Assembly: GCF_014268885.2 (NCBI RefSeq)
Contig: NZ_CP077095.1
Coordinates: 746,001-810,000, forward strand
Origin: Pseudomonas xantholysinigenes
Lineage (GTDB): Bacteria; Pseudomonadota; Gammaproteobacteria; Pseudomonadales; Pseudomonadaceae
Direction of reading: 5' to 3'
Length of the DNA: 64,000 bases
Of the stretch, positions 15,397-25,886 are shown one piece after another (position 1 is the stretch's first letter; each line of letters opens with the position of its first letter). Both the position numbers and the translations under genes were made by a program. The notes beneath the pieces are model-generated. The model did not search any database. It was not told the origin of the DNA and saw nothing but the letters and a program-made list of their open reading frames with translations.

Positions 15397-15789
15397 ATGC
15401 TGGAAACAGTCGTAGTCGTATTTCATCTGTTGGCAGCGTTGGCACTGGTTGTAATGGTGTTGCTGCAACAGGGTAAAGGTGCGGAAGCTGGTGCATCTTT
15501 CGGCGCAGGTGCTTCAAATACTGTGTTCGGAAGCCAAGGTTCCGCTACCTTTTTGAGTAAAGTTACTGCTATACTTGCCGCCACTTTCTTTTTGACTGCA
15601 CTTGGGTTAGGATACTTCGCCAAGCAGCAGGCTCACCAGCTGACTCAAGCTGGTCTGCCAGATCCAGCAGTTCTGGAAGTCAAAGAGCCAAAGCCGGCAG
15701 TCAATGATGATGTACCGGTGCTCCAGCAGCAGAAGAGCGAAGCCACCAACTCTGGTGACGTACCTCCTCCAGCCAAAGAGCAGCAGTAA
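15397..15789 (+). CDS. secG: Preprotein translocase subunit SecG
   Basis: SecG is the small accessory subunit of the SecYEG channel in the inner membrane. The 130-residue product has two transmembrane helices (about residues 3-21, [19 protein letters not shown], and about 53-70, [17 protein letters not shown]). Between them lies the conserved [19 protein letters not shown] segment, followed by a long polar tail rich in Gln, Glu and Pro. ATG 15397 is chosen because it directly precedes the conserved first helix, four bases after the tpiA stop. Confidence 0.95.
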   Translation: MLETVVVVFHLLAALALVVMVLLQQGKGAEAGASFGAGASNTVFGSQGSATFLSKVTAILAATFFLTALGLGYFAKQQAHQLTQAGLPDPAVLEVKEPKPAVNDDVPVLQQQKSEATNSGDVPPPAKEQQ

Positions 15790-15810
15790 CGGGTTTCAAG
15801 AAGTAGTATT

Positions 15811-15896
15811 GCCGAGGTGGTGGAATTGGTAGACACGCAACCTTGAGGTGGTTGTGCCCATAGGGTGTAGGGGTTCGAGTCCCCTTCTCGGTACCA
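15811..15896 (+). tRNA. tRNA-Leu (anticodon GAG)
   Basis: The 86-nt sequence starts GCCGAGGTGGTGGAATTGG and ends CTCGGTACCA, with an encoded CCA. The anticodon loop CTTGAGG gives GAG, decoding CUC/CUU. The long variable arm and the GGTTCGAGTCC T-arm are class II features typical of tRNA-Leu. It matches the E. coli GAG isoacceptor closely, including the G1-U72 pair. It lies 21 bp after secG. Confidence 0.97.
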
Positions 15897-15909
15897 ATTG
15901 AAGCATGAG

Positions 15910-15931
15910 AGCCCGCTTTAGCGGGCTTTCT
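15910..15931 (+). terminator. Intrinsic terminator after tRNA-Leu
   Basis: AGCCCGC (15910-15916), loop TTTA, GCGGGCT (15921-15927) followed by TTTC. The position right after the tRNA fits termination of the secG/tRNA-Leu transcript. Confidence 0.85.
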
Positions 15932-15994
15932 TGCAGGTGGAGGTTGGATTGACCCTGCACAGGGTTCGGTCTTATACTTTCGCCCCAGCTTTGT

Positions 15995-16071
<77 letters not shown>

Positions 16072-16081
16072 GCTTCAGCAG

Positions 16082-16171
16082 AGCCCCTTTTCAGGGGCTT
16101 TTTGCTAGCCGACAGTTTTCGGCGCCGTTGTCCAACGGCGCTTTCAGGGATGGGCGCTTCGCCCATTTTTT
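16082..16171 (+). terminator. Tandem hairpins between tRNA-fMet and rimP
   Basis: Three stem-loops follow each other. AGCCCCT-TTTC-AGGGGCT (16082-16099) has a T5 tail. GCGCCGTT-GTCC-AACGGCGC (16122-16141) has a weak tail. ATGGGCG-CTT-CGCCCAT (16150-16166) has a T6 tail ending at 16171. The first probably ends the tRNA transcript. The last is only 29 bp before the rimP start and could attenuate the nusA operon. Confidence 0.75.
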
Positions 16172-16200
16172 ATTTGCACAGCATGCACGAGGGGGTTCAG

Positions 16201-16659
16201 GTGTCGAGCAAGCTAGAACAGTTGCAGGCCTTGTTGGCCCCGGTGGTCGAGGGTCTGGGCTATCAGTGCTGGGGGATCGAGTACGTATCCCAGGGTAAGC
16301 ATTCGGTACTGCGCATCTACATCGACAAGGAAGGCGGCATCCTGGTGGAGGACTGCGAAGCGGTCAGTCGTCAGGCTAGCGCGATCCTCGACGTGGAAGA
16401 TCCGATCAGCAGTGAATACACCCTCGAAGTTTCTTCGCCTGGCATGGATCGCCCACTGTTCACTCTGGAACAGTTTGCCTCGCATGCCGGCGAACAAGTG
16501 AAGATCAAGCTGCGTTCACCCTTCGAGGGTCGTCGTAACTTCCAGGGCCTTCTCCGTGGTGTGGAGGAGCAGGATGTGGTGGTCCAGGTGGACAACCAGG
16601 AGTTCCTGCTGCCGATCGACTCGATCGACAAGGCCAATATTATTCCCAGTTTTGACTGA
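16201..16659 (+). CDS. rimP: Ribosome maturation factor RimP
   Basis: RimP is a 30S assembly factor. The 152-residue product has the N-terminal RimP domain ([18 protein letters not shown]; then the conserved [12 protein letters not shown] around residue 80) and a C-terminal SH3-like domain ending [16 protein letters not shown] 16201 is chosen because ACGAGGGGG (16187-16195) is a strong Shine-Dalgarno at the right distance and the protein then starts [11 protein letters not shown] 16183 would add six residues. It heads the rimP-nusA-infB operon. Confidence 0.95.
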   Translation: MSSKLEQLQALLAPVVEGLGYQCWGIEYVSQGKHSVLRIYIDKEGGILVEDCEAVSRQASAILDVEDPISSEYTLEVSSPGMDRPLFTLEQFASHAGEQVKIKLRSPFEGRRNFQGLLRGVEEQDVVVQVDNQEFLLPIDSIDKANIIPSFD

Positions 16660-16718
16660 GACGTGCCGGGCCCGGTGGACTTTCCGGGGCCAATGGCTTG
16701 CGCAAGGCGAGGCGTACG

Positions 16719-18200
16719 ATGAGCAAAGAAGTACTGCTGGTTGTTGAATCGGTATCCAACGAAAAAGGTGTACCGCCAGGCGTCATTTTCGAAGCGCTGG
16801 AAGTGGCTCTGGCCACTGCAACCAAAAAACGTTTTGAGGACGAAGTCGACCTGCGTGTGGAAATCAACCGCCACACCGGTAGCTACGAGACCTTCCGCCG
16901 CTGGACCGTGGTCGACGAGAACGACCTGGACGATCCGGCGATCGAGACCTGGCTGGAAAAGATCCAGGACACGCACCCGGACGCCAAGATCGGTGACGTG
17001 ATCGAAGAGAAGATCGAGTCGATCGAATTCGGCCGCATCGCCGCCCAGACCGCCAAGCAGGTCATCGTGCAGAAGGTCCGCGAGGCCGAGCGCGCCCAGG
17101 TGGTCGACGCCTACCGCGAGCGCGTCGGCGAGATCATCTCCGGCACCGTGAAGAAGGTCACCCGCGACAACGTCATCGTCGACCTGGGCAACAACGCCGA
17201 GGCGTTGCTGGCCCGCGAAGACATCATCCCCCGTGAGACCTTCCGTGTCGGCGTGCGCCTGCGTGCGCTGCTCAAGGAAATCCGCACCGAGAACCGCGGT
17301 CCGCAGCTGATCCTGTCGCGCACCGCGCCGCAGATGCTGATCGAGCTGTTCCGCATCGAAGTGCCGGAAATCGCCGAAGGCCTCATCGAAGTCATGGCCG
17401 CCTCCCGTGATCCGGGTTCGCGTGCCAAGATCGCCGTCCGCTCCAAGGACAAACGCATCGACCCGCAAGGCGCCTGCATCGGCATGCGCGGTTCGCGTGT
17501 CCAGGCCGTATCCGGCGAGCTGGGTGGCGAGCGTGTGGATATCGTCCTGTGGGACGAGAACCCGGCGCAGTTCGTCATCAACGCCATGTCGCCGGCAGAG
17601 GTTGCCGCGATCATCGTTGACGAAGATGCCCATGCGATGGACATCGCCGTGGCCGAGGACAACCTGGCCCAGGCCATCGGACGTGGCGGCCAGAACGTCC
17701 GTCTGGCCAGCCAGCTGACTGCATGGACCCTGAACGTGATGACCGAGAAGGACATCCAGGCCAAGCAACAGGCTGAGACAGGCGACATCCTGCGTAACTT
17801 CATCGAGGAACTGGAAGTCGACGAAGAGCTGGCACAGGTGCTGGTCGACGAAGGCTTCACCAGCCTCGAAGAAATTGCCTACGTACCGTTGGAAGAAATG
17901 CTCAACATCGATGGCTTTGACGAAGATATCGTCAATGAGCTGCGCGCTCGTGCCAAGGACCGTTTGTTGACCAAAGCCATCGCTACCGAAGAAAAACTGG
18001 CAGACGCCCATCCGGCCGACGACCTGCTCTCCCTCGAGGGCATGGACAAGGACCTGGCGGCGGAACTGGCGGTGCGCGGCGTGGTTAACCGCGAAGACCT
18101 GGCCGAGCAGTCGATTGACGACCTGCTCGACATCGACGGCATCGACGAAGAGCGTGCCGGCAAGTTGATCATGGCCGCCCGAGCCCACTGGTTCGAGTAA
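16719..18200 (+). CDS. nusA: Transcription termination/antitermination factor NusA
   Basis: NusA binds RNA polymerase and nascent RNA and modulates pausing, intrinsic termination and antitermination. The 493-residue product has the N-terminal RNAP-binding domain ([16 protein letters not shown]), an S1 domain (about 135-200, [18 protein letters not shown]), two KH domains (about 205-345, [14 protein letters not shown] and [13 protein letters not shown]) and two acidic C-terminal repeats ([16 protein letters not shown] and [14 protein letters not shown]). ATG 16719 gives the standard start. Confidence 0.97.
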   Translation: MSKEVLLVVESVSNEKGVPPGVIFEALEVALATATKKRFEDEVDLRVEINRHTGSYETFRRWTVVDENDLDDPAIETWLEKIQDTHPDAKIGDVIEEKIESIEFGRIAAQTAKQVIVQKVREAERAQVVDAYRERVGEIISGTVKKVTRDNVIVDLGNNAEALLAREDIIPRETFRVGVRLRALLKEIRTENRGPQLILSRTAPQMLIELFRIEVPEIAEGLIEVMAASRDPGSRAKIAVRSKDKRIDPQGACIGMRGSRVQAVSGELGGERVDIVLWDENPAQFVINAMSPAEVAAIIVDEDAHAMDIAVAEDNLAQAIGRGGQNVRLASQLTAWTLNVMTEKDIQAKQQAETGDILRNFIEELEVDEELAQVLVDEGFTSLEEIAYVPLEEMLNIDGFDEDIVNELRARAKDRLLTKAIATEEKLADAHPADDLLSLEGMDKDLAAELAVRGVVNREDLAEQSIDDLLDIDGIDEERAGKLIMAARAHWFE

Positions 18201-18227
18201 TTAGGCGCGGCCTGAGGAGAGAAGTGC

Positions 18228-20768
18228 ATGACGCAAGTCACGGTGAAAGAACTGGCCCAAGAGGTCGAGGCACCGGTAGAGCGCCTGCTGCAGCAGATGC
18301 GTGAGGCAGGTCTGCCGCACACCGACGCCGGTCAGGTAGTGACCGATAATGAGAAGCAGACCCTGCTGACCCATTTGAAGAGCAGCCACAAGAGCAAGGC
18401 GGAAGAGCCGCGCAAGATTACCTTGCAGCGCAAGACCACCAGCACGCTGCGTGTCGCCGGTAGCAAGAGCATCAGCGTAGAAGTACGCAAGAAGAAAGTA
18501 TTCGTGCAGCGCAGCCCGGAAGAGATCCAGGCCGAGCAGAAGCGCGAGCAGGAAGAGCGTCGTGCGGCTGAAAACGCCGCGCGCGAAAAAGTCGAGGCCG
18601 AAGTTCGCCAGCGCAACGAGGAGCAGGCTCGCCGTCAGGCTGCCGAGGCCCCGGCCGCGGCGCCTGCGCCGAAGGCTGAGCCTGCCCCTGTCGCTGCCCC
18701 GGTAGTGGCTGACGCGCCGGTCTCCGAAGACGCCGCCGCACGTGCTGCCGAGCGCAAGAAAGACGAGACCCGTCGCAATGAAAGCCGTACCCGTGATGAC
18801 GATCGTCGCGGTGGTGGCCCGGCGGCTGCCGGCCGTGGCGATGCGCCGCGCATGTCGGTCAAGGTCAAGGTCAAGGAGAAGGAAAAGGCTCCGACTCCAC
18901 GTGCCGCGCCGCGTACCACCGACGAAGAGAGCGATAGCTTCCGTCGTGGCCGTGGTGGCAAGGGCAAGGGCAAGAAGCGCAATGCGCACGGCTTCCAGAG
19001 CCCGACCGGTCCGGTCATTCGTGACGTGACCATTGGCGAGACCATCACCGTCTCGGAACTGGCGCAACAGATGTCGGTCAAGGCCGCTGAAGTCGTCAAG
19101 TTCATGTTCAAGCTGGGTACCCCGGTCACCATCAACCAGGTGCTCGACCAGGAAACCGCGCAGCTGGTCGCCGAAGAGCTGGGCCACAAGGTCACCCTGG
19201 TCAGCGACACTGCCCTGGAAGACTCCCTGGCCGAATCGCTGAAGTTCGAAGGTGAAACCACCTCGCGTGCTCCGGTCGTGACCGTCATGGGCCACGTCGA
19301 CCACGGTAAGACCTCGCTGCTCGACTACATCCGTCGCGCCAAGGTTGCCGCTGGCGAAGCCGGTGGTATCACCCAGCACATCGGTGCCTACCACGTCGAA
19401 ACCGACCGTGGCATGGTCACCTTCCTCGACACCCCGGGCCACGCTGCGTTCACCCAGATGCGTGCCCGTGGTGCCAAGGCCACCGACATCGTCATCCTGG
19501 TGGTGGCGGCGGACGACGGCGTGATGCCGCAGACCCGCGAAGCCGTGCAGCACGCGAAAGCTGCTGGCGTGCCGCTGGTCGTGGCCGTGAACAAGATCGA
19601 CAAGCCAGGTGCGGACCTCGATCGCATCCGTAACGAGCTGTCCGTCGAAGGCGTTACCTCCGAGGAATGGGGTGGTGACACGCCGTTCGTCAAGGTGTCG
19701 GCGAAGATGGGTACCGGCGTCGACGAACTGCTCGAAGCTGTCCTGCTGCAGGCCGAGATCCTCGAACTCAAGGCCACCCCGACCGCACCTGGTCGTGGTG
19801 TCGTGGTCGAGTCGCGCCTGGACAAGGGCCGCGGCCCGGTCGCCACCATCCTGGTTCAGGACGGTACCCTGCGTCAGGGCGACATGGTCCTGGTTGGCTC
19901 CAACTATGGCCGCGTGCGCGCCATGCTCGACGAGAACGGCAAGCCTGTGAAGGAAGCCGGCCCGTCGATCCCGGTCGAGATCCTCGGCTTGGACGGCACG
20001 CCGGACGCTGGTGAAGAGATGTCGGTGGTTGCCGACGAGAAGAAAGCGCGTGAAGTTGCGCTGTTCCGTCAAGGCAAGTTCCGTGAGGTCAAGCTGGCCC
20101 GTGCTCACGCCGGCAAGCTGGAAAACATCTTTGAGACCATGGGTCAGGAAGAGAAGAAGACCCTCAACATCGTCCTCAAGACCGACGTGCGCGGTTCGCT
20201 CGAGGCGCTGCAAGGTTCGCTCGGCGGCTTGGGCAACGACGAAGTTCAGGTACGCGTCATCGGTGGCGGCGTCGGTGGTATCACCGAAAGTGACGCCAAC
20301 CTGGCGCTGGCTTCGAATGCAGTACTGTTCGGCTTCAACGTGCGTGCCGATGCCGGCGCGCGCAAGATCGTCGAGCAGGAAGGTCTGGATATGCGTTACT
20401 ACAACGTGATCTACGACATCATCGAAGACGTCAAGAAGGCCCTGACCGGCATGCTCGGCAGCGATGTTCGCGAGAACATCCTGGGTGTCGCTGAAGTGCG
20501 TGACGTGTTCCGTTCGCCGAAATTCGGCGCCATCGCTGGCTGTATGGTCATCGAGGGTACCGTGTACCGCAACCGTCCGATCCGCGTACTGCGCGACGAC
20601 GTGGTGATCTTCGAAGGCGAACTGGAATCGCTGCGTCGCTTCAAGGACGATGCCTCCGAAGTGCGTAACGGCATGGAGTGCGGTATTGGCGTCAAGAGCT
20701 ACAACGACGTCAAGGTCGGCGACAAGATCGAAGTCTTCGAGAAAGTCCAGGTGGCTCGTACCCTGTAA
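18228..20768 (+). CDS. infB: Translation initiation factor IF-2
   Basis: IF-2 is the GTPase that brings fMet-tRNA to the 30S subunit and promotes subunit joining. The 846-residue product has an N-terminal domain ([19 protein letters not shown]), a long charged Ala/Glu/Arg linker (about 80-250), and the G domain with GHVDHGKT (about 354-361), DTPGH and NKID. The C-terminal domains follow and end in [18 protein letters not shown]. It follows nusA after 27 bp. Confidence 0.97.
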   Translation: MTQVTVKELAQEVEAPVERLLQQMREAGLPHTDAGQVVTDNEKQTLLTHLKSSHKSKAEEPRKITLQRKTTSTLRVAGSKSISVEVRKKKVFVQRSPEEIQAEQKREQEERRAAENAAREKVEAEVRQRNEEQARRQAAEAPAAAPAPKAEPAPVAAPVVADAPVSEDAAARAAERKKDETRRNESRTRDDDRRGGGPAAAGRGDAPRMSVKVKVKEKEKAPTPRAAPRTTDEESDSFRRGRGGKGKGKKRNAHGFQSPTGPVIRDVTIGETITVSELAQQMSVKAAEVVKFMFKLGTPVTINQVLDQETAQLVAEELGHKVTLVSDTALEDSLAESLKFEGETTSRAPVVTVMGHVDHGKTSLLDYIRRAKVAAGEAGGITQHIGAYHVETDRGMVTFLDTPGHAAFTQMRARGAKATDIVILVVAADDGVMPQTREAVQHAKAAGVPLVVAVNKIDKPGADLDRIRNELSVEGVTSEEWGGDTPFVKVSAKMGTGVDELLEAVLLQAEILELKATPTAPGRGVVVESRLDKGRGPVATILVQDGTLRQGDMVLVGSNYGRVRAMLDENGKPVKEAGPSIPVEILGLDGTPDAGEEMSVVADEKKAREVALFRQGKFREVKLARAHAGKLENIFETMGQEEKKTLNIVLKTDVRGSLEALQGSLGGLGNDEVQVRVIGGGVGGITESDANLALASNAVLFGFNVRADAGARKIVEQEGLDMRYYNVIYDIIEDVKKALTGMLGSDVRENILGVAEVRDVFRSPKFGAIAGCMVIEGTVYRNRPIRVLRDDVVIFEGELESLRRFKDDASEVRNGMECGIGVKSYNDVKVGDKIEVFEKVQVARTL

Positions 20769-20825
20769 GGGCCGAGCGTGGTGCGGGCCCCGCCCCAGGG
20801 CGGTTGCCGGCACCTCTGAAGGTAG

Positions 20826-20857
20826 CGCCCGGTCAGGCTTTTCGCTTGACCGGGCGT
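20826..20857 (+). terminator. Hairpin between infB and rbfA
   Basis: CGCCCGGTCA (20826-20835) pairs perfectly with TGACCGGGCG (20847-20856), extendable inward, followed by TTT. It lies inside the operon, so it may be a partial terminator or an RNase processing site between infB and rbfA. Confidence 0.6.
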
Positions 20858-20885
20858 TTGCCGCTTTAAGATACAGGTAGCAAGA

Positions 20886-21284
20886 ATGGCAAAAGAATAC
20901 AGCCGTACCCAACGTATCGGTGATCAGATGCAGCGTGAGCTGGCCGAGCTGATCCGCCGCGAAGTCAAAGACCCGCGCGTCGGCCTGGTGACCATCACCG
21001 CCGTTGACGTCAGCCGCGACCTCGGCCACGCCAAGGTGTACATCACCGTGATGGGCCAGGACGGTGCCGATGCCGTGCCGCAGACTCTCAAGGCCCTCAA
21101 CAGCGCCGCGAGTTTCCTGCGCCTGCACCTTGGCCGCGTCATGCAGCTGCGCAGCGTGCCGCAGCTGCATTTCCACTTCGATGAAAGCGTCAGCCGTGGT
21201 GTCCACCTGTCGGCGCTGATCGAGCGTGCGGTGGCCGAAGACCGTCTGCACAAGGATGCCGACGAGCCGGACACCAAGGAGTAA
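20886..21284 (+). CDS. rbfA: 30S ribosome-binding factor RbfA
   Basis: RbfA binds the 30S near helix 1 of 16S rRNA and is needed for late maturation and cold adaptation. The 132-residue product has the KH-like RbfA fold: [20 protein letters not shown] at the N terminus, then [18 protein letters not shown], and the conserved [19 protein letters not shown]. It starts at ATG 20886. truB begins three bases after its stop. Confidence 0.96.
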   Translation: MAKEYSRTQRIGDQMQRELAELIRREVKDPRVGLVTITAVDVSRDLGHAKVYITVMGQDGADAVPQTLKALNSAASFLRLHLGRVMQLRSVPQLHFHFDESVSRGVHLSALIERAVAEDRLHKDADEPDTKE

Positions 21285-21287
21285 GCG

Positions 21288-22205
21288 GTGGCCCAGGTCA
21301 AACGTATCCGCCGCAACGTCAGCGGCATCATCCTGCTCGACAAGCCGCTGGGGTTCACCTCCAACGCCGCGCTGCAGAAAGTCCGTTGGCTACTCAATGC
21401 CGAGAAGGCCGGTCACACCGGCAGCCTCGACCCGTTGGCCAGCGGTGTGCTGCCGCTGTGCTTCGGCGAGGCGACCAAGTTCTCCCAGTACTTGCTCGAT
21501 TCCGACAAGGGCTACGAAACGGTCATGCAGATGGGGCAGACTACGACCACGGCGGATGCCGAAGGCGAAGTGCTGCAAACCCGTGAGGTGACCGTTGGTC
21601 GCGCCGACATCGAAGCGGTGATTCCGCGTTTTCGTGGCGAAATCAAGCAGGTACCGCCGATGTACTCGGCCCTCAAGCGCGATGGCCAGCCGTTGTACAA
21701 ACTGGCGCGTGCAGGAGAGGTAGTGGAGCGCGAGGCGCGTTCTGTTACTATTGGCCGCTTGGAGTTGCTCGAGTGCGAAGGCACCCGTGCGCGCCTGTCG
21801 GTGGGTTGCAGCAAAGGCACCTATATCCGCACCCTGGTGGAGGATATCGGTGAGGCGCTGGGCTGTGGTGCCTACGTCGCCGAACTGCGCCGTACCCAGG
21901 CCGGGCCCTTCGCGCTGGCACAGACCGTGACGCTCGAGGAACTCGAACAGGCCCACGCCGAAGGTGGCAACGAAGCGCTCGATCGCTTCCTGATGCCGTC
22001 TGACAGCGGCCTGCAGGACTGGCCCCTGGTGGTGCTTTCCGAGCACAGCGCGTTCTATTGGCTGCATGGCCAGGCCGTGCGTGCTCCAGATGCGCCACAG
22101 TTCGGCATGGTCCGGGTACAGGATCACAATGCGCGTTTCATCGGTATCGGTGAGGTGAGCGAAGACGGGCGTATTGCGCCGCGTCGACTGATTCGGTCGG
22201 AATGA
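21288..22205 (+). CDS. truB: tRNA pseudouridine-55 synthase TruB
   Basis: TruB isomerises U55 in the T-loop of most tRNAs. The 305-residue product has the family motif [17 protein letters not shown] with the catalytic Asp, and the upstream [14 protein letters not shown]. The C-terminal PUA-like region ends in [11 protein letters not shown]. The GTG start at 21288 is preceded by AAGGAG at the rbfA stop, which implies translational coupling. Confidence 0.96.
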   Translation: MAQVKRIRRNVSGIILLDKPLGFTSNAALQKVRWLLNAEKAGHTGSLDPLASGVLPLCFGEATKFSQYLLDSDKGYETVMQMGQTTTTADAEGEVLQTREVTVGRADIEAVIPRFRGEIKQVPPMYSALKRDGQPLYKLARAGEVVEREARSVTIGRLELLECEGTRARLSVGCSKGTYIRTLVEDIGEALGCGAYVAELRRTQAGPFALAQTVTLEELEQAHAEGGNEALDRFLMPSDSGLQDWPLVVLSEHSAFYWLHGQAVRAPDAPQFGMVRVQDHNARFIGIGEVSEDGRIAPRRLIRSE

Positions 22206-22354
22206 CCGAAACCACCGGTGCAGGCTTCGGCTGAAACCGGCGGGATCGAGGGTGGCTGTTATTAGGCACGGTCACACCTCTTCTTATTAATACGGGGACT
22301 TGTCCCTGGCCTATTGGACCCCGCTTGCGGGTTCCGTTTATCAGGAGAAGCCAA
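22206..22354 (+). other. rpsO leader region
   Basis: The gap before rpsO is AT-richer (TTCTTATTAATACGG) than its surroundings, which fits a promoter. It also holds a small stem, ACCCCGC-TT-GCGGGTT (22318-22333), just upstream of the rpsO Shine-Dalgarno AGGAGA (22343-22348). Autoregulation of rpsO by S15 through leader RNA is known in several bacteria; whether this stem is such an element is inference. Confidence 0.4.
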
Positions 22355-22624
22355 ATGGCCCTCAGCGTCGAAGAAAAAGCCCAAATCGTTGCAGACTATC
22401 AGCAAGCCCAAGGCGACACCGGTAGCCCGGAAGTTCAGGTTGCCCTGCTGACCTTCAACATCAACAAGCTGCAAGGCCACTTCAAGGCCAACGAAAAAGA
22501 CCACCACTCGCGTCGTGGCCTGATTCGCATGGTCAACCAGCGTCGTAAGCTGCTGGACTACCTGAAGGGCAAGGACACCACTCGTTACAGCGCCCTGATC
22601 GGTCGCCTGGGTCTGCGTCGCTAA
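22355..22624 (+). CDS. rpsO: 30S ribosomal protein S15
   Basis: S15 binds the central domain of 16S rRNA early in assembly and contacts the 50S bridge. The 89-residue product is standard length, with the four-helix pattern and the conserved [13 protein letters not shown] and [21 protein letters not shown] segments. ATG 22355 follows AGGAGA. It precedes pnp, as in E. coli. Confidence 0.98.
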   Translation: MALSVEEKAQIVADYQQAQGDTGSPEVQVALLTFNINKLQGHFKANEKDHHSRRGLIRMVNQRRKLLDYLKGKDTTRYSALIGRLGLRR

Positions 22625-22667
22625 TAGCGGCCTGGCCAGTGGTGTTGCATGGCGTGTCGCATTCTTC

Positions 22668-22692
22668 GGCAAGGCTGCCTGTCAGCCTTGCC
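22668..22692 (+). terminator. Stem-loop between rpsO and pnp
   Basis: GGCAAGGCTG (22668-22677), a 5-nt loop, and CAGCCTTGCC (22683-22692) form a perfect 10-bp stem with only GTT after it. In E. coli the rpsO-pnp gap is the site of RNase III processing and pnp autocontrol; a similar role here is plausible but unproven. Confidence 0.6.
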
Positions 22693-22872
22693 GTTGGGCA
22701 CGCCACGCGATCTGCGAGGTTGGCAGCCTGGTCTGCCGTGCGGTTGATCCGCTCGGCGCCAGGCTCCCAGCCTCGTGTTGTATCTGGACGGTCGATGGGG
22801 CCGATTCCCCGTGCCGCCCAAGAATTCGCAAGAACCAGTTCCCCCAAGAGCCACTGAAAAAGGTAGGAAACC

Positions 22873-24978
22873 GTGAACCCGGTAATCAAGACGTTCCAGT
22901 TCGGTCAATCGACCGTTACTCTCGAAACGGGCCGCATTGCCCGTCAGGCCACCGGCGCCGTGCTGGTCACCGTCGACAACGATGTCACCGTGCTGGTGAC
23001 CGTGGTCGGTGCCAAGCAAGCCGATCCGGGCAAGGGCTTCTTCCCGCTGTCCGTGCACTACCAGGAAAAGACCTACGCCGCCGGCAAGATCCCTGGTGGC
23101 TTCTTCAAGCGTGAAGGCCGTCCTTCCGAGAAGGAAACCCTCACCTCGCGCCTGATCGACCGTCCGATCCGCCCGCTGTTCCCTGAAGGCTTCATGAACG
23201 AAGTGCAGGTCGTCTGCACCGTCGTTTCCACCAGCAAGAAGACCGATCCGGACATCGCTGCGATGATCGGTACCTCGGCTGCCCTGGCCATCTCCGGCAT
23301 TCCGTTCGAAGGCCCGATCGGCGCCGCCCGCGTCGCCTTCCACGAAAGCACCGGCTACCTGCTGAACCCGACCTACGAGCAACTGGCTGCCTCGAGCCTG
23401 GACATGGTCGTCGCCGGTACCGAATCCGCCGTTCTGATGGTTGAATCGGAAGCCCAAGAGCTGACCGAAGACCAGATGCTGGGCGCCGTCCTGTTCGCCC
23501 ACGACGAATTCCAGGCTGTGATCAAGGCGGTCAAGGAGCTGGCTGCCGAAGCCGCCAAGCCGACCTGGGACTGGAAACCAGCCGTTGCCAACACCGAGCT
23601 GTTCAACGCCATCCGCGCCGAGTTCGGCGAAGCGGTATCGCAGGGCTACACCATCACCGTCAAGGCTGACCGCTACGCGCGCCTGGGCGAGCTGCGCGAC
23701 CAGGCCATCGCCAAGTTCTCCGGCGAAGAAGGCCAGCCATCGGCCGGCGAAGTCAAAGACATCTTCGGCGAGATCGAATACCGCACCGTTCGCGAAAACA
23801 TCGTCAACGGCAAGCCACGTATCGACGGTCGCGACACCAAGACCGTGCGTCCGCTGAACATCGAAGTCGGTGTTCTGCCGAAGACCCACGGCTCGGCCCT
23901 GTTCACTCGCGGCGAAACCCAGGCCCTGGTCGTCGCGACCCTGGGTACCGCCCGTGACGCCCAGTTGCTGGACACCCTCGAAGGCGAGAAGAAAGACCCC
24001 TTCATGCTGCACTACAACTTCCCGCCGTTCTCGGTGGGCGAGTGTGGCCGCATGGGCGGTGCCGGTCGTCGCGAAATCGGCCACGGCCGTCTGGCCCGTC
24101 GTTCGGTCCAGGCCATGCTGCCGGCCGCCGACGTGTTCCCGTACACCATCCGCGTGGTGTCGGAAATCACCGAGTCCAACGGTTCCAGCTCCATGGCTTC
24201 GGTCTGCGGCGCCTCGCTGGCCCTGATGGACGCCGGCGTGCCGATGAAAGCTCCGGTTGCCGGTATCGCCATGGGCCTGGTCAAGGAGGGTGACAAGTTC
24301 GCCGTCCTGACCGACATCCTCGGTGACGAAGACCACCTGGGCGACATGGACTTCAAGGTAGCCGGTACCGCCAAGGGCGTCACCGCGCTGCAGATGGACA
24401 TCAAGATCAACGGCATCACCGAAGAGATCATGGAAATCGCCCTGGGCCAGGCCCTGGAAGCGCGCCTGAACATCCTCGGCCAGATGAACCAGATCATCGG
24501 CGAATCGCGTACCGAACTGTCGGCCAACGCCCCGACCATGATCGCGATGAAGATCGACACCGACAAGATCCGTGACGTCATCGGCAAGGGCGGCGCCACC
24601 ATCCGCGCCATCTGCGAAGAGACCAAGGCTTCGATCGACATCGAAGACGACGGCTCGATCAAGATCTTCGGCGAAACCAAAGAAGCCGCTGACGCTGCCA
24701 AGCAGCGCATCCTGGGCATCACCGCCGAGGCCGAGATCGGCAAGATCTACGTCGGCAAGGTCGAGCGCATCGTCGACTTCGGCGCCTTCGTCAACATCCT
24801 GCCGGGCAAGGACGGCCTGGTGCACATCTCCATGCTGAGCGATGCTCGCGTCGAGAAAGTCACCGACGTGCTGAAGGAAGGCCAGGAAGTCGAAGTACTG
24901 GTACTGGACGTGGACAACCGCGGCCGTATCAAGCTGTCGATCAAGGACGTTGCCGCTGCCAAGGCATCGGGCGTCTAA
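22873..24978 (+). CDS. pnp: Polyribonucleotide nucleotidyltransferase (PNPase)
   Basis: PNPase degrades RNA 3' to 5' by phosphorolysis and is part of the RNA degradosome. The 701-residue product has two RNase PH domains (about 10-230 and 310-545; the catalytic second one contains [13 protein letters not shown]), a KH domain ([19 protein letters not shown], about 557-575) and an S1 domain ([18 protein letters not shown], about 620-690). GTG 22873 follows AGGTAGGAAA. Confidence 0.97.
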   Translation: MNPVIKTFQFGQSTVTLETGRIARQATGAVLVTVDNDVTVLVTVVGAKQADPGKGFFPLSVHYQEKTYAAGKIPGGFFKREGRPSEKETLTSRLIDRPIRPLFPEGFMNEVQVVCTVVSTSKKTDPDIAAMIGTSAALAISGIPFEGPIGAARVAFHESTGYLLNPTYEQLAASSLDMVVAGTESAVLMVESEAQELTEDQMLGAVLFAHDEFQAVIKAVKELAAEAAKPTWDWKPAVANTELFNAIRAEFGEAVSQGYTITVKADRYARLGELRDQAIAKFSGEEGQPSAGEVKDIFGEIEYRTVRENIVNGKPRIDGRDTKTVRPLNIEVGVLPKTHGSALFTRGETQALVVATLGTARDAQLLDTLEGEKKDPFMLHYNFPPFSVGECGRMGGAGRREIGHGRLARRSVQAMLPAADVFPYTIRVVSEITESNGSSSMASVCGASLALMDAGVPMKAPVAGIAMGLVKEGDKFAVLTDILGDEDHLGDMDFKVAGTAKGVTALQMDIKINGITEEIMEIALGQALEARLNILGQMNQIIGESRTELSANAPTMIAMKIDTDKIRDVIGKGGATIRAICEETKASIDIEDDGSIKIFGETKEAADAAKQRILGITAEAEIGKIYVGKVERIVDFGAFVNILPGKDGLVHISMLSDARVEKVTDVLKEGQEVEVLVLDVDNRGRIKLSIKDVAAAKASGV

Positions 24979-24997
24979 GCCTTCACAGGCTGAAAGG

Positions 24998-25022
24998 AAG
25001 GACCCTTCGGGGTCCTTTTTTT
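24998..25022 (+). terminator. Intrinsic terminator after pnp
   Basis: AAGGACCC (24998-25005), TTCG tetraloop, GGGTCCTT (25010-25017) and a T7 tail form a near ideal terminator, 20 bp after the pnp stop. Confidence 0.95.
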
Positions 25023-25065
25023 ATGCCTGTGGCTTTGTCTTGTGGACTTGCATCTTGCATGCAGG

Positions 25066-25184
25066 ATTTTGCCCGGGCTTGCAAAATGCACGACCAGCAA
25101 TGTTGTATGTGATTGTTAACTAATTGATTTGTAAGGTAAAAATAAAAATCAAAAAGCTGGCACACGCCCTGCAACATCACTCCT
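25066..25184 (+). promoter_or_regulatory. Sigma-54 promoter with IHF site and upstream palindrome, for the BON-domain gene
   Basis: TGGCAC-ACGCC-CTGCA (25158-25173) has the -24 GG (25159-25160) and -12 GC (25171-25172) exactly 12 bases apart, as sigma-54 requires, placing the start near 25184. Upstream, TAACTAATTGATT (25117-25129) is a perfect match on the minus strand to the IHF consensus WATCAANNNNTTR. Further up, ATTTTGC-N8-GCAAAAT (25066-25087) is a dyad at about -105, a typical enhancer-binding position. The promoter elements are seen directly; the dyad as activator site is inference. Confidence 0.75.
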
Positions 25185-25237
25185 ACCTGACGCCAGGAAC
25201 CACGGCGCAGACCTTTCGAAAAACAGGAGTGACCCAT

Positions 25238-25588
25238 ATGAAGAAGTTCGCCATTGCTGCCGCTACTGCCACCGCTCTGACCCTGACCATGGCTAACGCG
25301 GCGTTTGCTGCCCAGTCCACCCAGGCCCCGATGACGCTGGCGGCCGGTGAGGTGACCAAAGCCAAGGAAGCTACTTCCGACACTTGGATCACCACCAAGG
25401 TGAAGGCCGACCTGATGACCGAGAAAGGCGTGCCGGGCAGTGATATCAAGGTCGAAACCAACAAAGGTGTAGTGTCTCTGTCCTCGGACGTGGCCATCAC
25501 CGATGCGCAGAAGGAGATGGCGGTCGCCATCGCCAAGAAGATCAAGGGCGTGCAGGCCGTCTCGGCTGATGGCCTGAAGTCCGAATAA
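25238..25588 (+). CDS. Periplasmic BON-domain protein (OsmY-like)
   Basis: The 116-residue product begins with a clear Sec signal peptide (MKKFAIAAATATALTLTMA, likely cut after AFA at residue 24). A single BON domain follows from about residue 45 (SDTWITTKVKADLMTEKG, then VSLSSDVAITDAQKEMAVAI). BON domains are thought to bind phospholipid or peptidoglycan surfaces; OsmY relatives respond to envelope stress. ATG 25238 follows ACAGGAGTGACC. The gene stands alone between two terminators and carries its own sigma-54 type promoter. The exact function is unknown. Confidence 0.85.
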   Translation: MKKFAIAAATATALTLTMANAAFAAQSTQAPMTLAAGEVTKAKEATSDTWITTKVKADLMTEKGVPGSDIKVETNKGVVSLSSDVAITDAQKEMAVAIAKKIKGVQAVSADGLKSE

Positions 25589-25633
25589 GGAATGTCCCGT
25601 CGGCCAAAAGGATTTGGCCACCCCTTCAAGCAC

Positions 25634-25659
25634 AAGCCCCGGCATTTGCCGGGGCTTTT
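25634..25659 (+). terminator. Intrinsic terminator after the BON-domain gene
   Basis: AAGCCCCGGCA (25634-25644) pairs with TGCCGGGGCTT (25647-25657) and runs into TTTT. This is a strong terminator that closes the monocistronic unit. Confidence 0.92.
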
Positions 25660-25724
25660 GTTTGCACATCACGATCCCCGCTCCGCACCTATGGAACAAC
25701 ACGTAGCCCATTGACTTATCTCGG

Positions 25725-25813
25725 CCCTGTGGGAGCGGGTTTACCCGCGAAGAATCCCGCGCGGTGTTTGGCACCGGCTTCGCCGGTGTTCGCGGGTAAA
25801 CCCGCTCCCACAG
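25725..25813. repeat. REP palindrome pair, family A
   Basis: CCCTGTGGGAGCGGGTTTAC starts at 25725 and the inverted copy ends GGGTAAACCCGCTCCCACAG at 25813. In between lies a GCACCGGC-TTC-GCCGGTG stem. It sits between the BON gene terminator and the 3' end of the minus-strand monooxygenase gene. Confidence 0.9.
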
Positions 25814-25886
25814 AGATAACAGTTCCCTGCGCGACAGCACAGCCCCGAAAGGCTGGGCGATCTCCTACAGAAGGCGTTTTAGCGTC

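Noticed and set aside
18201..21251. Long minus-strand frame opposite infB and rbfA
   Set aside because: Same antisense artefact; low-complexity His/Asp/Thr-rich translation and no domain.
22621..24825. Long minus-strand frame opposite pnp
   Set aside because: Antisense shadow; the plus strand encodes full PNPase.
25725..25813. Repeat pair considered as a CRISPR fragment
   Set aside because: The units are inverted and palindromic with a structured spacer, typical of REP pairs; there are no regular direct repeats and no cas genes.
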